Shown here: in pieces, positions 17,268 through 25,292 of the stretch
Layout: each line of letters begins with the position of its first letter
How positions within the stretch are numbered: the first letter of the stretch is position 1
Assembly: GCA_903929755.1 (NCBI GenBank)
Contig: CAIYVZ010000033.1
Location: forward strand, 1-64,000
Direction: 5' to 3'
From: an uncultured Acidobacteriia bacterium
Lineage (GTDB): Bacteria > Acidobacteriota > Terriglobia > Bryobacterales > Bryobacteraceae
DNA: 64,000 nt
Notes under the pieces: model-generated
Seen by the model: only the letters and a program-made list of their open reading frames with translations
Told to the model about the DNA's origin: nothing
Databases searched by the model: none
Position numbers and translations under genes: made by a program

Positions 17268-19526
17268 ATGCGTTACGTTTTTCTGATTGCCGCCCTCGCT
17301 GCATCCGCCGCAGGGCAAACTGAGCAGTTTAACCATGTAAAGTGGACGGCATCGGCTGAACAGGCCACCGTTATTGCCGGCGGTTCGGTAATCGTCAAAC
17401 TTGATGCCGAGATTGACCCCGAGTGGCACATGTACTCGCTGTCTACGCCGCCTGGCCCTATCCCCACAACCATTCAGGCGCTGGAACCGGCAGTCGGGAA
17501 GCTCACGATTTATGAGCCGAAGCCGCTGCGGAAGTTTGACGCGAACTTCAATGAAGATACAGAAACGTTTGAGGGTCATCAGACTTTTTACGCGAAGCTG
17601 GAACTGAAGAGGGATCTGGCGGCGGGGGCATTGACGGTTACGCTGGAGCCCCGGTATCAGACCTGCAGTGGCACTTCGTGCATTCCTCCCCGTACCCGGC
17701 AACTGCCGATATCTTTGACTGTTGCGGCGAGCGGCCCGGCGCAGCCTGCGATTCCTGCGGGCGTGACGGAAGTGAAACCGCGAAGTTCTGCTCCTGCCGG
17801 AACGAGTGCCCCGACTGAGTCTGATCTGATTCCCTTCCTTGGGCTGGCTTTTGGGTTTGGCCTGGCCTCCGTTTTCACTCCCTGTGTCTTCCCGATGATC
17901 CCGATTACGATGTCGTATTTCGTGGGCCAGAAGGGCGGTTTCGGACAAGCAGTCACGTTCTGCCTGGGGATTATTGTGCTGTTCACGGGGCTGGGGTTGC
18001 TGGCGACCGCGGTACTGGGGCCGGCGGGCGTGAACCATATCGGCTCGAATGTTTGGGTCAATGCATTCATTTCGCTTGTGTTCCTGGTGTTCGGCCTGAG
18101 CCTGCTGGGTGCATATGAAATTACGCTGCCTTCCGGTTTGCTGACCAGGCTGAACCAGGCGTCCGGACAGGGCGGATTCATCGGGACCATGCTGATGGGG
18201 CTGACATTTGCATTGGCCTCTTTCGCCTGCGTGGGACCGTTTATGGGCACTTTGCTGGCAGCTTCGGTGACGGGCGATAAGTTGCGTCCGGTGTTGGGGA
18301 TGCTGGTTTTCTCCGGTGGGTTATCCACTCCGTTTTTCCTGCTGGCGCTGTTCCCGAAGTGGCTGAAGAAGCTGCCGCGGTCGGGCGAATGGATGTCGCG
18401 GGTGAAGGTGGTGATGGGCTTCCTGGTGTTTGCGGCGATGCTCAAGTACCTCCACAACGTGGATGACGTGATGCGTACGGGTTTCCTGACACGGGAGCGG
18501 TTTCTGGCTGGTTGGGTAGTGCTGGCCGTGATGATGGGCGCATATTTACTGGGCTTCGTAAAGTTGCCCGGGTTTTCAGCCGATGAAGAGCTGGGAGCTG
18601 GAAGATTGGTCTTCGGTATGGCAGCTATCGCGATGGGTCTGAGCTTTGTGCCGGGCATGTTCGGCGCACGGCTGGGCGATATTGAGGCGTATATTCCGCC
18701 TCCGGTGGCGAGTTCCGTTTTTGGTGGTAGCGGGCAGCAGGACCAGTTGGTGTGGCTGGAGAACGACCTGGAAGGGGCTTTCGCGAAAGCCAAGGCAGAG
18801 AACAAGAAGGTACTGGTCGACTTCACGGGCGATGCCTGCACGAACTGTAAGTGGATGAAGGCGAACATGTTCACGCGGCCGGAAGTGGCTAGTGTGGCGA
18901 AGAACCTGGTGCTGGTGGAACTGTATACGGATCGGTCTGATCCGGTGTCGCAGGGTTTCCAGAACATGGAAGCTAAAGAGTTCAACACGGTCGCTATTCC
19001 TTTCTATGTTTTGTATGACCCGAATCGGGCGGTGCTGGCGACCTTTCCGGATCGCACGGACAGCTCTGAGAAGTATCTGGCGTTTCTGAATACGGCGGCT
19101 CCGGGGAGCACTGCTGCTCCGGCGACAGCAGCTTCGACCGTGGAGTTCACACCGTTCAAGACGCTGGACGGCGCTCCGCTATCCCCCGCCTTATGGAAGG
19201 GGAAGGTTGTGGTGCTGAACTACTGGGCTACGTGGTGCGTTCCCTGCCGGGCGGAAGTTCCGGAGTTCAATAAACTGGCGGCCGAGCTGGGTCCGAAGGG
19301 CGTCGAGATGGTGGGTATCTCGATGGACGAGGACGGCGCGGAGTTGGTGAAGGGCTTCCTGAAACAGAACCCGATGAAGTACACGGTCGGGATGGGGACG
19401 GGGTCCCCGAGTTCCCTGCCGATTACTGTGGTGCTGGATAAGGCCGGTAGTCAAGTACAGCGAATTGAAGGCCTGATTAAGCCTGAAGAGCTTCGGGCCG
19501 TGGTGCTAAAAGCCCTGGGTAGTTAG
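17268..19526 (+). CDS. DsbD-type thiol:disulfide interchange protein fused to a TlpA-like thioredoxin
   Basis: The 752-residue protein has five parts. Signal peptide (1-17). DsbD-alpha-like periplasmic domain (about 20-165) with Cys133 and Cys138 in 'CSGTSC'. Membrane core (about 185-470) with the paired cysteines Cys206 ('TPCVFP') and Cys321 ('FACVGPF'). Gamma thioredoxin (about 490-615) with Cys524/Cys527 ('ACTNCKW'). An extra TlpA/ResA-like thioredoxin (about 630-752) with Cys657/Cys660 ('WCVPC'). It carries electrons from cytoplasmic thioredoxin to periplasmic targets. The additional terminal domain may be the dedicated substrate or a second output, for example cytochrome c maturation. 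It starts nine bases after plsX. Confidence 0.9.
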   Translation: MRYVFLIAALAASAAGQTEQFNHVKWTASAEQATVIAGGSVIVKLDAEIDPEWHMYSLSTPPGPIPTTIQALEPAVGKLTIYEPKPLRKFDANFNEDTETFEGHQTFYAKLELKRDLAAGALTVTLEPRYQTCSGTSCIPPRTRQLPISLTVAASGPAQPAIPAGVTEVKPRSSAPAGTSAPTESDLIPFLGLAFGFGLASVFTPCVFPMIPITMSYFVGQKGGFGQAVTFCLGIIVLFTGLGLLATAVLGPAGVNHIGSNVWVNAFISLVFLVFGLSLLGAYEITLPSGLLTRLNQASGQGGFIGTMLMGLTFALASFACVGPFMGTLLAASVTGDKLRPVLGMLVFSGGLSTPFFLLALFPKWLKKLPRSGEWMSRVKVVMGFLVFAAMLKYLHNVDDVMRTGFLTRERFLAGWVVLAVMMGAYLLGFVKLPGFSADEELGAGRLVFGMAAIAMGLSFVPGMFGARLGDIEAYIPPPVASSVFGGSGQQDQLVWLENDLEGAFAKAKAENKKVLVDFTGDACTNCKWMKANMFTRPEVASVAKNLVLVELYTDRSDPVSQGFQNMEAKEFNTVAIPFYVLYDPNRAVLATFPDRTDSSEKYLAFLNTAAPGSTAAPATAASTVEFTPFKTLDGAPLSPALWKGKVVVLNYWATWCVPCRAEVPEFNKLAAELGPKGVEMVGISMDEDGAELVKGFLKQNPMKYTVGMGTGSPSSLPITVVLDKAGSQVQRIEGLIKPEELRAVVLKALGS

Positions 19527-19537
19527 TTCGCCTCAAT

Positions 19538-19563
19538 GTGTATACTTTAGTCAAAGGATACAC
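19538..19563. promoter_or_regulatory. Operator of the vapBC genes
   Basis: An 11-bp inverted repeat (GTGTATACTTT, spacer AGTC, AAAGGATACAC) with one mismatch lies just upstream of vapB. VapBC complexes usually autoregulate through such sites. The AAAGGA within the right arm doubles as the probable vapB ribosome site. Confidence 0.6.
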
Positions 19564-19568
19564 CTCCT

Positions 19569-19763
19569 GTGCGAACTAACATCGAGATCGACGACAAATT
19601 GATGGCCGATACTTTGCGTATAACAGGCCTCAAGTCCAAGCGGGAAGTGGTAGATACCGCATTGCGAACGCTCTTCCGGCTACGCCTCCAGGGTGAACTG
19701 CGCTCCCTTCGAGGAAAGATGGACTGGGTAGGCGATCTCGACGAAATGAGGCGTGACAAGTGA
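19569..19763 (+). CDS. vapB: VapB-type antitoxin
   Basis: The 64-residue protein (GTG start) fits the VapB family: an N-terminal ribbon-helix-helix ('RTNIEIDDKLMADTLRITG', 'SKREVVDTALRTLF') for DNA binding and dimerisation, and a C-terminal tail ('WVGDLDEMRRD') that would block the toxin. It precedes and overlaps vapC by four bases (GTGA). An inverted-repeat operator sits directly upstream. Confidence 0.9.
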   Translation: MRTNIEIDDKLMADTLRITGLKSKREVVDTALRTLFRLRLQGELRSLRGKMDWVGDLDEMRRDK

Positions 19764-20152
19764 TCCTGGTCGATTCCAGTGTCTGGATTGACTTTTTCAG
19801 AGGGAAGGAAACGACCCAAACGATACGACTGGAAGCGCTGCTGGACACACAAGAGTTGGCGGTTGGCGACTTGATTTTGGCGGAGGTCCTTCAGGGATTC
19901 AGCGATGAAGGTGACTTCACAAAGGCACAATTCATTATGACGACTATGGATGTTGTCGAGTTGGTCGGCGAGGAGATCGCGCTTCAGGCTGCGCAGAACT
20001 ACCGCTTCCTTCGTTCTCGCGGGATCACCATTCGCAAAACCATCGATACAATCATCGCCACGAAGTGTATTGCGGAAGGCCTCGTTTTGCTGCACTCGAA
20101 CCGGGATTTTGAGCCGTTTGTTACGCATCTGGGCCTTCAGGTTGTGGTGTGA
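19760..20152 (+). CDS. vapC: VapC-type PIN-domain toxin ribonuclease
   Basis: The 130-residue protein has the PIN fold and acidic active site: Asp5 ('VDSSVWIDFF'), a glutamate in 'ILAEVLQGF', an aspartate in 'RKTIDTIIA' and the terminal 'LLHSNRDFEPF'. It is a Mg-dependent RNase, probably inhibiting translation when the antitoxin is degraded. The GTG start lies in the vapB stop (GTGA). Its 3' end overlaps the tail of the convergent helicase gene by 32 bases, a sign that it arrived or shifted recently. All core residues look intact, so it is probably functional. Confidence 0.92.
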   Translation: MILVDSSVWIDFFRGKETTQTIRLEALLDTQELAVGDLILAEVLQGFSDEGDFTKAQFIMTTMDVVELVGEEIALQAAQNYRFLRSRGITIRKTIDTIIATKCIAEGLVLLHSNRDFEPFVTHLGLQVVV

Positions 20153-22511
20153 CGGCCTGATTCAGTAATCGGGAGAGAATGACTCGGGCCACGGCCTTGC
20201 CCTTCTCTCCAATTTCACCTACGGGACCGACGCAGGCGGGGCAGCCCTGGTCGCATTCGCAGGTGTCGATCATTTCCAGCGTTTGGGTGAAGAGTTTCCG
20301 GCTGAGGCGGTGCAGGGGTGCGCTTAGGCCGATGCCTCCGGCGTAGCTGTCGTACAGATAGAGATTGGGCTCCCAGGCAGTGAGGCTTCCCGCGATGTCT
20401 TCGGTGAGGGCGACTCCGAGATCCCGGGGGTCGCACATGAGCAACAATGACGCGATGGTGCGGAGAGCGTTGCCTAAGCCGGTGAGGCCGTTCTGGCGTT
20501 CGGTGGGCGTATACTCGTCCAAACCAGCTAAGAATGGGGCTCCGAAATGCAGCCAGAAGGCGCTGGTGTGCATTTCCTGCTCGGGCATAGACAAGTTCCC
20601 TGCCCCGACATTCTCGCCCGTGTAAAACTTTATCTTTTTGAAGCCGACGATCTGACGATTGACCCGAACGTCACCGTGGAGCGTATCGACGTCGGGAAGT
20701 GTTTGCTCCTTCGCGTATTCGCGGAGGGCTTTGACTTGCGTGTAGTCGATGGCGTCGGTGTAATAGTCGCAGTCTACACGTTTGACGTAGGCTTTGCGCT
20801 CTTTGTAGTCGAAGCGCTCGACGTGGAATTGCTTCGCTTCGTGGAGGTAGATGGCCTTTTCGTGGAGCGTGGTGAGGGCTGCGGTGAAGGAGACTTCGCC
20901 GATGATCTTGGCCTCTGTAGTGGTGTCGATGACGACGAAGTTATCGCTGGAGACGCTGCGCAGGCTGATGGAATCGGCGGGGTAGGAATCTGAGGTCCAA
21001 TGCCAGGCTCCGCCGGAGTTGTGGATCATGTCGGACTGGGACAGGTAGTTGCACATGTCGCCGATGGCATGGGGTCCGAAGAGTTCGCCGTCACGAAGGG
21101 GGAGTTCGAAGACGGCGCACTTGAGGTGGTTGAGCAGGAGTTCGAGGTTATCGGGGTTGACGAAGGCGTTTTCGGGCGACTGGCCGAAGAGGTATTCGGG
21201 GTGCTCGACAATGTACTGATCGACCGGGGCAGAAGAAGCGACGAAGATGGCGAGGGACGTGGAGTGGCGGCGTCCGGCGCGTCCGGCGCGCTGCCAGGTG
21301 GAGGCGATGGTGCCGGGGTAACCGGCCATAACGACGGCGTCGAGCGATCCGACGTCGATGCCGAGTTCGAGAGCGTTGGTGGCGACGACGGCGCGGATGT
21401 TGCCAGAGCGGAGGCGTTTTTCGATTTCACGGCGCTCGCGGGGGAGGTAGCCGCCACGGTAGCCGCGGACGGAATCGGTGGGGAGGCGGCCTTTATCGCA
21501 GGCGTCTTTGAGGTAGGTGAGCAGGACTTCGGTGGCGAGGCGGTTGTTGGTGAAGACGAGGGTTTGCTGGCCCTGGTCGAGAAGGTCGAGGGCGAGGCGG
21601 CGGGATTCGTTGAGGTAGCTGCGGCGGATGCCGAGCTGGCGGTTGACGATGGGCGGATTGTAGGAAACGAAGATCTTTTCGCCGGCGGGAGCTCCGTTTT
21701 TGTCGATGAGTTCGAAGGGCTGTTCGACCAGAGTTTCGGCCAGGTTTTGGGGGTTGGCGATGGTGGCGGAGCAAGCGATGAAGACGGGGCTGGAGCCGTA
21801 GAATTCGCAGAGGCGGCGGAGGATATTGCCGAAGTGGGAGCCGTAAACGCCGCGGTAATAGTGAAGCTCATCGATGACGATGTATTTCAGGTTTTCGAAG
21901 AGCTTGGCCCACTTGGTGTGGTGGGGGAGGATTCCGGCATGGAGCATGTCGGGGTTGGAGAGGACGACGTTGGCGCGCTGGCGAATGGCGCGGCGGGCAT
22001 CGGACGGGGTGTCGCCATCGTAGGTGAAGACGCAGAGGTCGGAACCCATGTCCTCAATGAGGGAGTGCAGTTCTTCGAGCTGGTCTTCGGCGAGGGCCTT
22101 GGTGGGAAAGAGGTAGAGGGCGCGGGCGCCGGGGTCTTTCGTGAGGGCGTGGAGGATGGGGAGGTTGTAGCAGAGGGTCTTGCCGGAGGCGGTGGGGGTG
22201 ACAACGACGACGTTCTTGCCTTCGGTGACGGCGTTCCAGGAGTCGGCCTGGTGGGAGTAGAGGCGCTGGATGCCGCGCGCGATGAGGACGTCGCGGAGCT
22301 TGGGCGTGAGGGTTTCGGGGAAGTCCGCGAAGACAGCCTGACGGGGCGGGGTGCGGCGGATGGCGCGGATGGGCGATTCGGGGCTGGCGGCGGCCATGGC
22401 CTCGAATTTGTGGACCAGGGGCGCGAGGTCGCTGGCTTTTTTTGAAGCGGGATGCTGTCCCGCAGGGGCCGGAGGGAGTTCCGGGAACATGAGTGAGAGT
22501 GACTCGGACAT
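20121..22511 (-). CDS. MrfA/YprA-like DEAD/H-box helicase with DUF1998 domain
   Basis: The 796-residue superfamily 2 helicase has RecA-like domain 1 with 'TPTASGKT' (Walker A) and 'DELHYYRG' (motif II), and domain 2 with 'QRAGRAGRR' (motif VI). A C-terminal DUF1998 region carries the four-cysteine zinc cluster 'CECDQGCPAC'. Bacillus MrfA with this layout works in repair of mitomycin-type DNA damage, and DUF1998 helicases also occur in defence systems, but no MrfB-like nuclease is adjacent here. It is transcribed towards vapBC and overlaps vapC by 32 bases. The C-terminal end is present, so the protein seems complete. Confidence 0.88.
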   Translation of the reverse strand: MSESLSLMFPELPPAPAGQHPASKKASDLAPLVHKFEAMAAASPESPIRAIRRTPPRQAVFADFPETLTPKLRDVLIARGIQRLYSHQADSWNAVTEGKNVVVVTPTASGKTLCYNLPILHALTKDPGARALYLFPTKALAEDQLEELHSLIEDMGSDLCVFTYDGDTPSDARRAIRQRANVVLSNPDMLHAGILPHHTKWAKLFENLKYIVIDELHYYRGVYGSHFGNILRRLCEFYGSSPVFIACSATIANPQNLAETLVEQPFELIDKNGAPAGEKIFVSYNPPIVNRQLGIRRSYLNESRRLALDLLDQGQQTLVFTNNRLATEVLLTYLKDACDKGRLPTDSVRGYRGGYLPRERREIEKRLRSGNIRAVVATNALELGIDVGSLDAVVMAGYPGTIASTWQRAGRAGRRHSTSLAIFVASSAPVDQYIVEHPEYLFGQSPENAFVNPDNLELLLNHLKCAVFELPLRDGELFGPHAIGDMCNYLSQSDMIHNSGGAWHWTSDSYPADSISLRSVSSDNFVVIDTTTEAKIIGEVSFTAALTTLHEKAIYLHEAKQFHVERFDYKERKAYVKRVDCDYYTDAIDYTQVKALREYAKEQTLPDVDTLHGDVRVNRQIVGFKKIKFYTGENVGAGNLSMPEQEMHTSAFWLHFGAPFLAGLDEYTPTERQNGLTGLGNALRTIASLLLMCDPRDLGVALTEDIAGSLTAWEPNLYLYDSYAGGIGLSAPLHRLSRKLFTQTLEMIDTCECDQGCPACVGPVGEIGEKGKAVARVILSRLLNQAVTPQPEGPDA

Positions 22512-22584
22512 TCGCCTTTTCTTTGCCTTCTTAGTTTACACTTTTGGTGTCTGGTTTGGGATGCGTGGTCAGGTTGGACGTGCG

Positions 22585-23310
22585 TCAGGCGGCCTTCGGG
22601 AAGGTGAGGAGGGCGAAGGGGGGCTGTTTGGTGCGATTCCAGTTTTGCGATTTGTACCAGCGGGCTTCGGCGAGGGTCTGGTGCCAGGCCATTTCCTGGA
22701 AGAGGGTTTGGATGGAAAAAACGAACCCATTGACCTGAATACTGTCCTCCGTGATGGGTTCGGCTGGTTGTTTGGAGAGTTCGTTGGCGAGGAAGAGTTC
22801 GGCTTCTTCGCGGGCGGCGGCTTCGGCGGCGTGGCGTTTGGTTTGGAGTTCGGTTAGGTCCTGACGATTTTGGCGGATGATGCGGTGGAGGCGGATCTCG
22901 TAGAGCGCCATGTTGGCGAAGGCTTTGTTGTCAGAACGCCAGGCCTGGGCGTGGCTGACGGCGGTTTCGGTTTCTGCGGAGTCGGCGCCGATTGCGCCCG
23001 AGTTTTCGTGATGGGCGAGGCCCATGGTGTTGAATTCGATGCCTTTGGCTCGGTTCATGCGCCAGTGGTCCTGCGCGATGGAGACGGCGAGTTGCTCTTC
23101 GCAGGGGCCGACGGGTTTGAGGTCGCTGAAGAGGCGGGTTTCGAATGTGAGGTAGGCCTGGCGATCGTCATCGTCCATGACGTAGAACTGGCCGGTGAGA
23201 CCATGGCGGCGCGCGTTGTAGCGGGCTTTGGCTTTACCTTCCTCGGTGCGGGGACCGGTGGATTGCATGGAGTTTGCGATGTTCGCGAGGAGCTGTGAGT
23301 GAGTCGGCAT
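22585..23310 (-). CDS. Conserved 'GPRTEEGKAxxxxNAxxHGLT' family protein, function unknown
   Basis: The 241-residue protein has an N-terminal motif 'STGPRTEEGKAKARYNARRH' followed by 'GLTG', recognisable from large paralogous families of acidobacteria and planctomycetes, then an almost all-helical body with many Gln, Arg and Ala ('RLHRIIRQNRQDL', 'HAAEAAAREEAELF'). The N-terminal motif suggests nucleic-acid contact, but that is inference. No membrane segment or signal is present. It is a single gene 74 bases upstream of nothing else on its strand except the convergent-side helicase gene, which it may share a transcript with. Confidence 0.65.
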   Translation of the reverse strand: MPTHSQLLANIANSMQSTGPRTEEGKAKARYNARRHGLTGQFYVMDDDDRQAYLTFETRLFSDLKPVGPCEEQLAVSIAQDHWRMNRAKGIEFNTMGLAHHENSGAIGADSAETETAVSHAQAWRSDNKAFANMALYEIRLHRIIRQNRQDLTELQTKRHAAEAAAREEAELFLANELSKQPAEPITEDSIQVNGFVFSIQTLFQEMAWHQTLAEARWYKSQNWNRTKQPPFALLTFPKAA

Positions 23311-23450
23311 TGTTTCCTTTTCTGCTTGAGAGATAGCAGCGGGGGGAAACAGTTCAGCGCTGGGTTTTGGTTAAGTATTTGATACGGCGGGAAATATAGT
23401 TTGAAAAATCCCGGCAATGGAAAAATGGCTGGCTCGCTGGAGAGGCTGGG

Positions 23451-25292
23451 TCAGCACTCGCCGGGGAATTCGGTTTGGAGGCGGGCAACGAGGTCCGGCA
23501 TGTTGATGGAACGCCAGCATTCCACGGCTTCGGCTAAGAGATGGCGCCGGGTTTGGGGATCGTTTTCCAGCTGTGCAAGTCGCCGGAGAGTCCAGCCTAT
23601 GGAATACGGTTCGGGGATTTGGCGATACAGCGCGAGAGCCTGGGTGAATTTCGAGAGGGCGGCCTCTTTGTTGGAGAGCGCCAGTGCGAGATCGCCGCGG
23701 CTTCTGATGCAGTGGGCCTGGCCGAGGAAATCGCCGACGGTTTCGTAGAGGGGGAGCGCCTTTTGGTAGGCGGCGCGGGCGGCGTCGTGGTCGGAGCGAG
23801 CGAGGGCGATATCGCCGAGCCTTTGGATGCAGTTGGCCTGGCCGAGGAGATCGCCGACGGTTTCGTAGAGGGGGAGCGCCTTTTGGTAGGCGGCGCGGGC
23901 GGCGTCGTGGTCGGAGCGAGCGAGGGCGATATCACCGAGGCCTTGGATGCAGTTGGCCTGGCCCTGGAGAGAACCGACCTTTTCGTAGAGTGGGAGAGCT
24001 TCTTGGAAGGCGTCGCGGGCAGCATCGTGGTCGGAGCGACGAAGGGAGATCTCGCCGAGGCTTTGGATGCAGTTTGCCTGGCCGAGGAGAGAACCGACCT
24101 TTTCGTAGAGGGGGAGAGCTTGTTGGTAAGCGGCGCGAGCGGCGTCGTGGTCGGAGCGACCAAAGGCGATACCGCCGAGGCTATAGACGCAGTTGGCCTG
24201 ACCCTGGAGATCGCCGACTTTTTCGTAGAGGGGGAGAGCTTGTTGGCAGGCGGCGCGGGCGGCGTCGTGGTCGGAGTGAGCCAGGGCGATATCGCCGAGG
24301 CTATAGACGCAGTTGGCCTGACCCCGGAGATCGCCGACTTTTTCGTAGAGGGGGAGAGCTTGTTGGTAAGCGGCGCGGGCGGCGTCGTGGTCGGATCGGC
24401 GAAGGGCGATATCGCCGACTATTAGAATGCAATTGGCCTGACCGAGGCGGTTTCCTGCTATCTCATAGTCACGGGAAGCCTCCTTAAGGAGATGCAGCGC
24501 TCGATCGTATTCAGCAATTCGACTGTGACAGAGGGCCAGTTGAAAACGGCAGTCCGCCAGATCAACCGGCGGGGCGCTAAACCGGACTCGCAAGTCGAGG
24601 GCTTCCGTTAAGTTCTTAATTGCAGTTTGCCATTGGTACCGGGCGGCGAAGGCGAGGCCAGCCCTGTAGAGATATCGGGCGAGGGTGAGTTCCTTGCCGG
24701 GCTGGGAGCGGAGCTTGTCCGCTTCCCGGATCGCGAGGTAGGGGTCGGGGCCGGAGGTTATTGGGGCTTGAGAGGTGATCTGCTCGGGTCTGGCTGCGGT
24801 CGCAGGCATTGGCTCGATGCGGGTGACGGTGGACCGGATGGACCAAAGGTCGGGCGCGGCCTCGCGAAGGGTCTGCTGGAGCCACGGTGCCCCCACAAAG
24901 ACGAGAGGCACAGAAATGCTCCGGGTTAGCTGGTTGCGGAAGTGATTGAGGCGGGCGGCGGCTTCGAACCAGGCGTCCGCGCACTTGCGATAGTCCGGAT
25001 TATCCTCGGAGACGGCACGGCTGACCCAGACGGCCCCGACCTCGACCGAGGGCAGGAGATTTACCAGTTGTCCGGGGATTTCAGAGAGACCGGCATCGTC
25101 GGCAGGACTGAGGTCGAGGAGGGTGCGGTTTTCGGTCTGGAGATGGCGGCGGAGAGCCTCGCGACAAACTGCGGAACCCTCCTCGGAAGGAACGAGCAAC
25201 AGGACAAAGGCAAAGCCATTGTTCAGTTCGAAGAGACGCTCGACACCCTGCCATGCTTCGGATTGGTTCAGGTTCCAGGAAGCGGGAGTCAC
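23451..25292 (-). CDS. TPR-repeat protein paired with a P-loop ATPase
   Basis: The 613-residue protein is cytoplasmic (no signal). Residues 1-170 form an alpha/beta domain that resembles a P-loop-like accessory domain without a Walker A motif; 'EAAPDLWSIRS' recalls the 'APDFWSWRS' motif known from such TPR proteins. A linker follows, then from about 190 at least eight TPR units of 40 residues. Six of these are nearly identical ('DIALARSDHDAARAAYQKAL', 'LYETVGDLLGQ'). The start overlaps the ATPase stop as ATGA, so the two are translated together. It may be the sensor/scaffold of a STAND-like conflict or signalling system; that role is inferred from architecture only. Confidence 0.75.
   Translation of the reverse strand: MTPASWNLNQSEAWQGVERLFELNNGFAFVLLLVPSEEGSAVCREALRRHLQTENRTLLDLSPADDAGLSEIPGQLVNLLPSVEVGAVWVSRAVSEDNPDYRKCADAWFEAAARLNHFRNQLTRSISVPLVFVGAPWLQQTLREAAPDLWSIRSTVTRIEPMPATAARPEQITSQAPITSGPDPYLAIREADKLRSQPGKELTLARYLYRAGLAFAARYQWQTAIKNLTEALDLRVRFSAPPVDLADCRFQLALCHSRIAEYDRALHLLKEASRDYEIAGNRLGQANCILIVGDIALRRSDHDAARAAYQQALPLYEKVGDLRGQANCVYSLGDIALAHSDHDAARAACQQALPLYEKVGDLQGQANCVYSLGGIAFGRSDHDAARAAYQQALPLYEKVGSLLGQANCIQSLGEISLRRSDHDAARDAFQEALPLYEKVGSLQGQANCIQGLGDIALARSDHDAARAAYQKALPLYETVGDLLGQANCIQRLGDIALARSDHDAARAAYQKALPLYETVGDFLGQAHCIRSRGDLALALSNKEAALSKFTQALALYRQIPEPYSIGWTLRRLAQLENDPQTRRHLLAEAVECWRSINMPDLVARLQTEFPGEC
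23713..24438. repeat. Six 120-bp tandem repeats inside the TPR gene
   Basis: Six direct 120-bp units encode 40-residue TPR units. Neighbouring units are almost identical at DNA level; for example the blocks starting at 23761 and 23881 match over nearly a full unit. This points to recent expansion or homogenisation by recombination, and repeat number may vary between strains. The coding frame is kept throughout. Confidence 0.85.

Noticed and set aside
15636-18038. An 800-codon open frame on the minus strand across the DUF177, rpmF, plsX and dsbD genes
   Set aside because: It lies opposite several well-supported genes, has no recognisable domain and is basic and His/Arg-rich, as expected from the reverse strand of GC-rich coding DNA.
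21000-22445. A long plus-strand frame opposite the MrfA-like helicase
   Set aside because: Gly/Glu/Val-rich composition without domains; a mirror of the helicase codons.
23713-24438. Possible CRISPR or minisatellite
   Set aside because: The repeats are 120 bp, have no spacers and keep the TPR frame.
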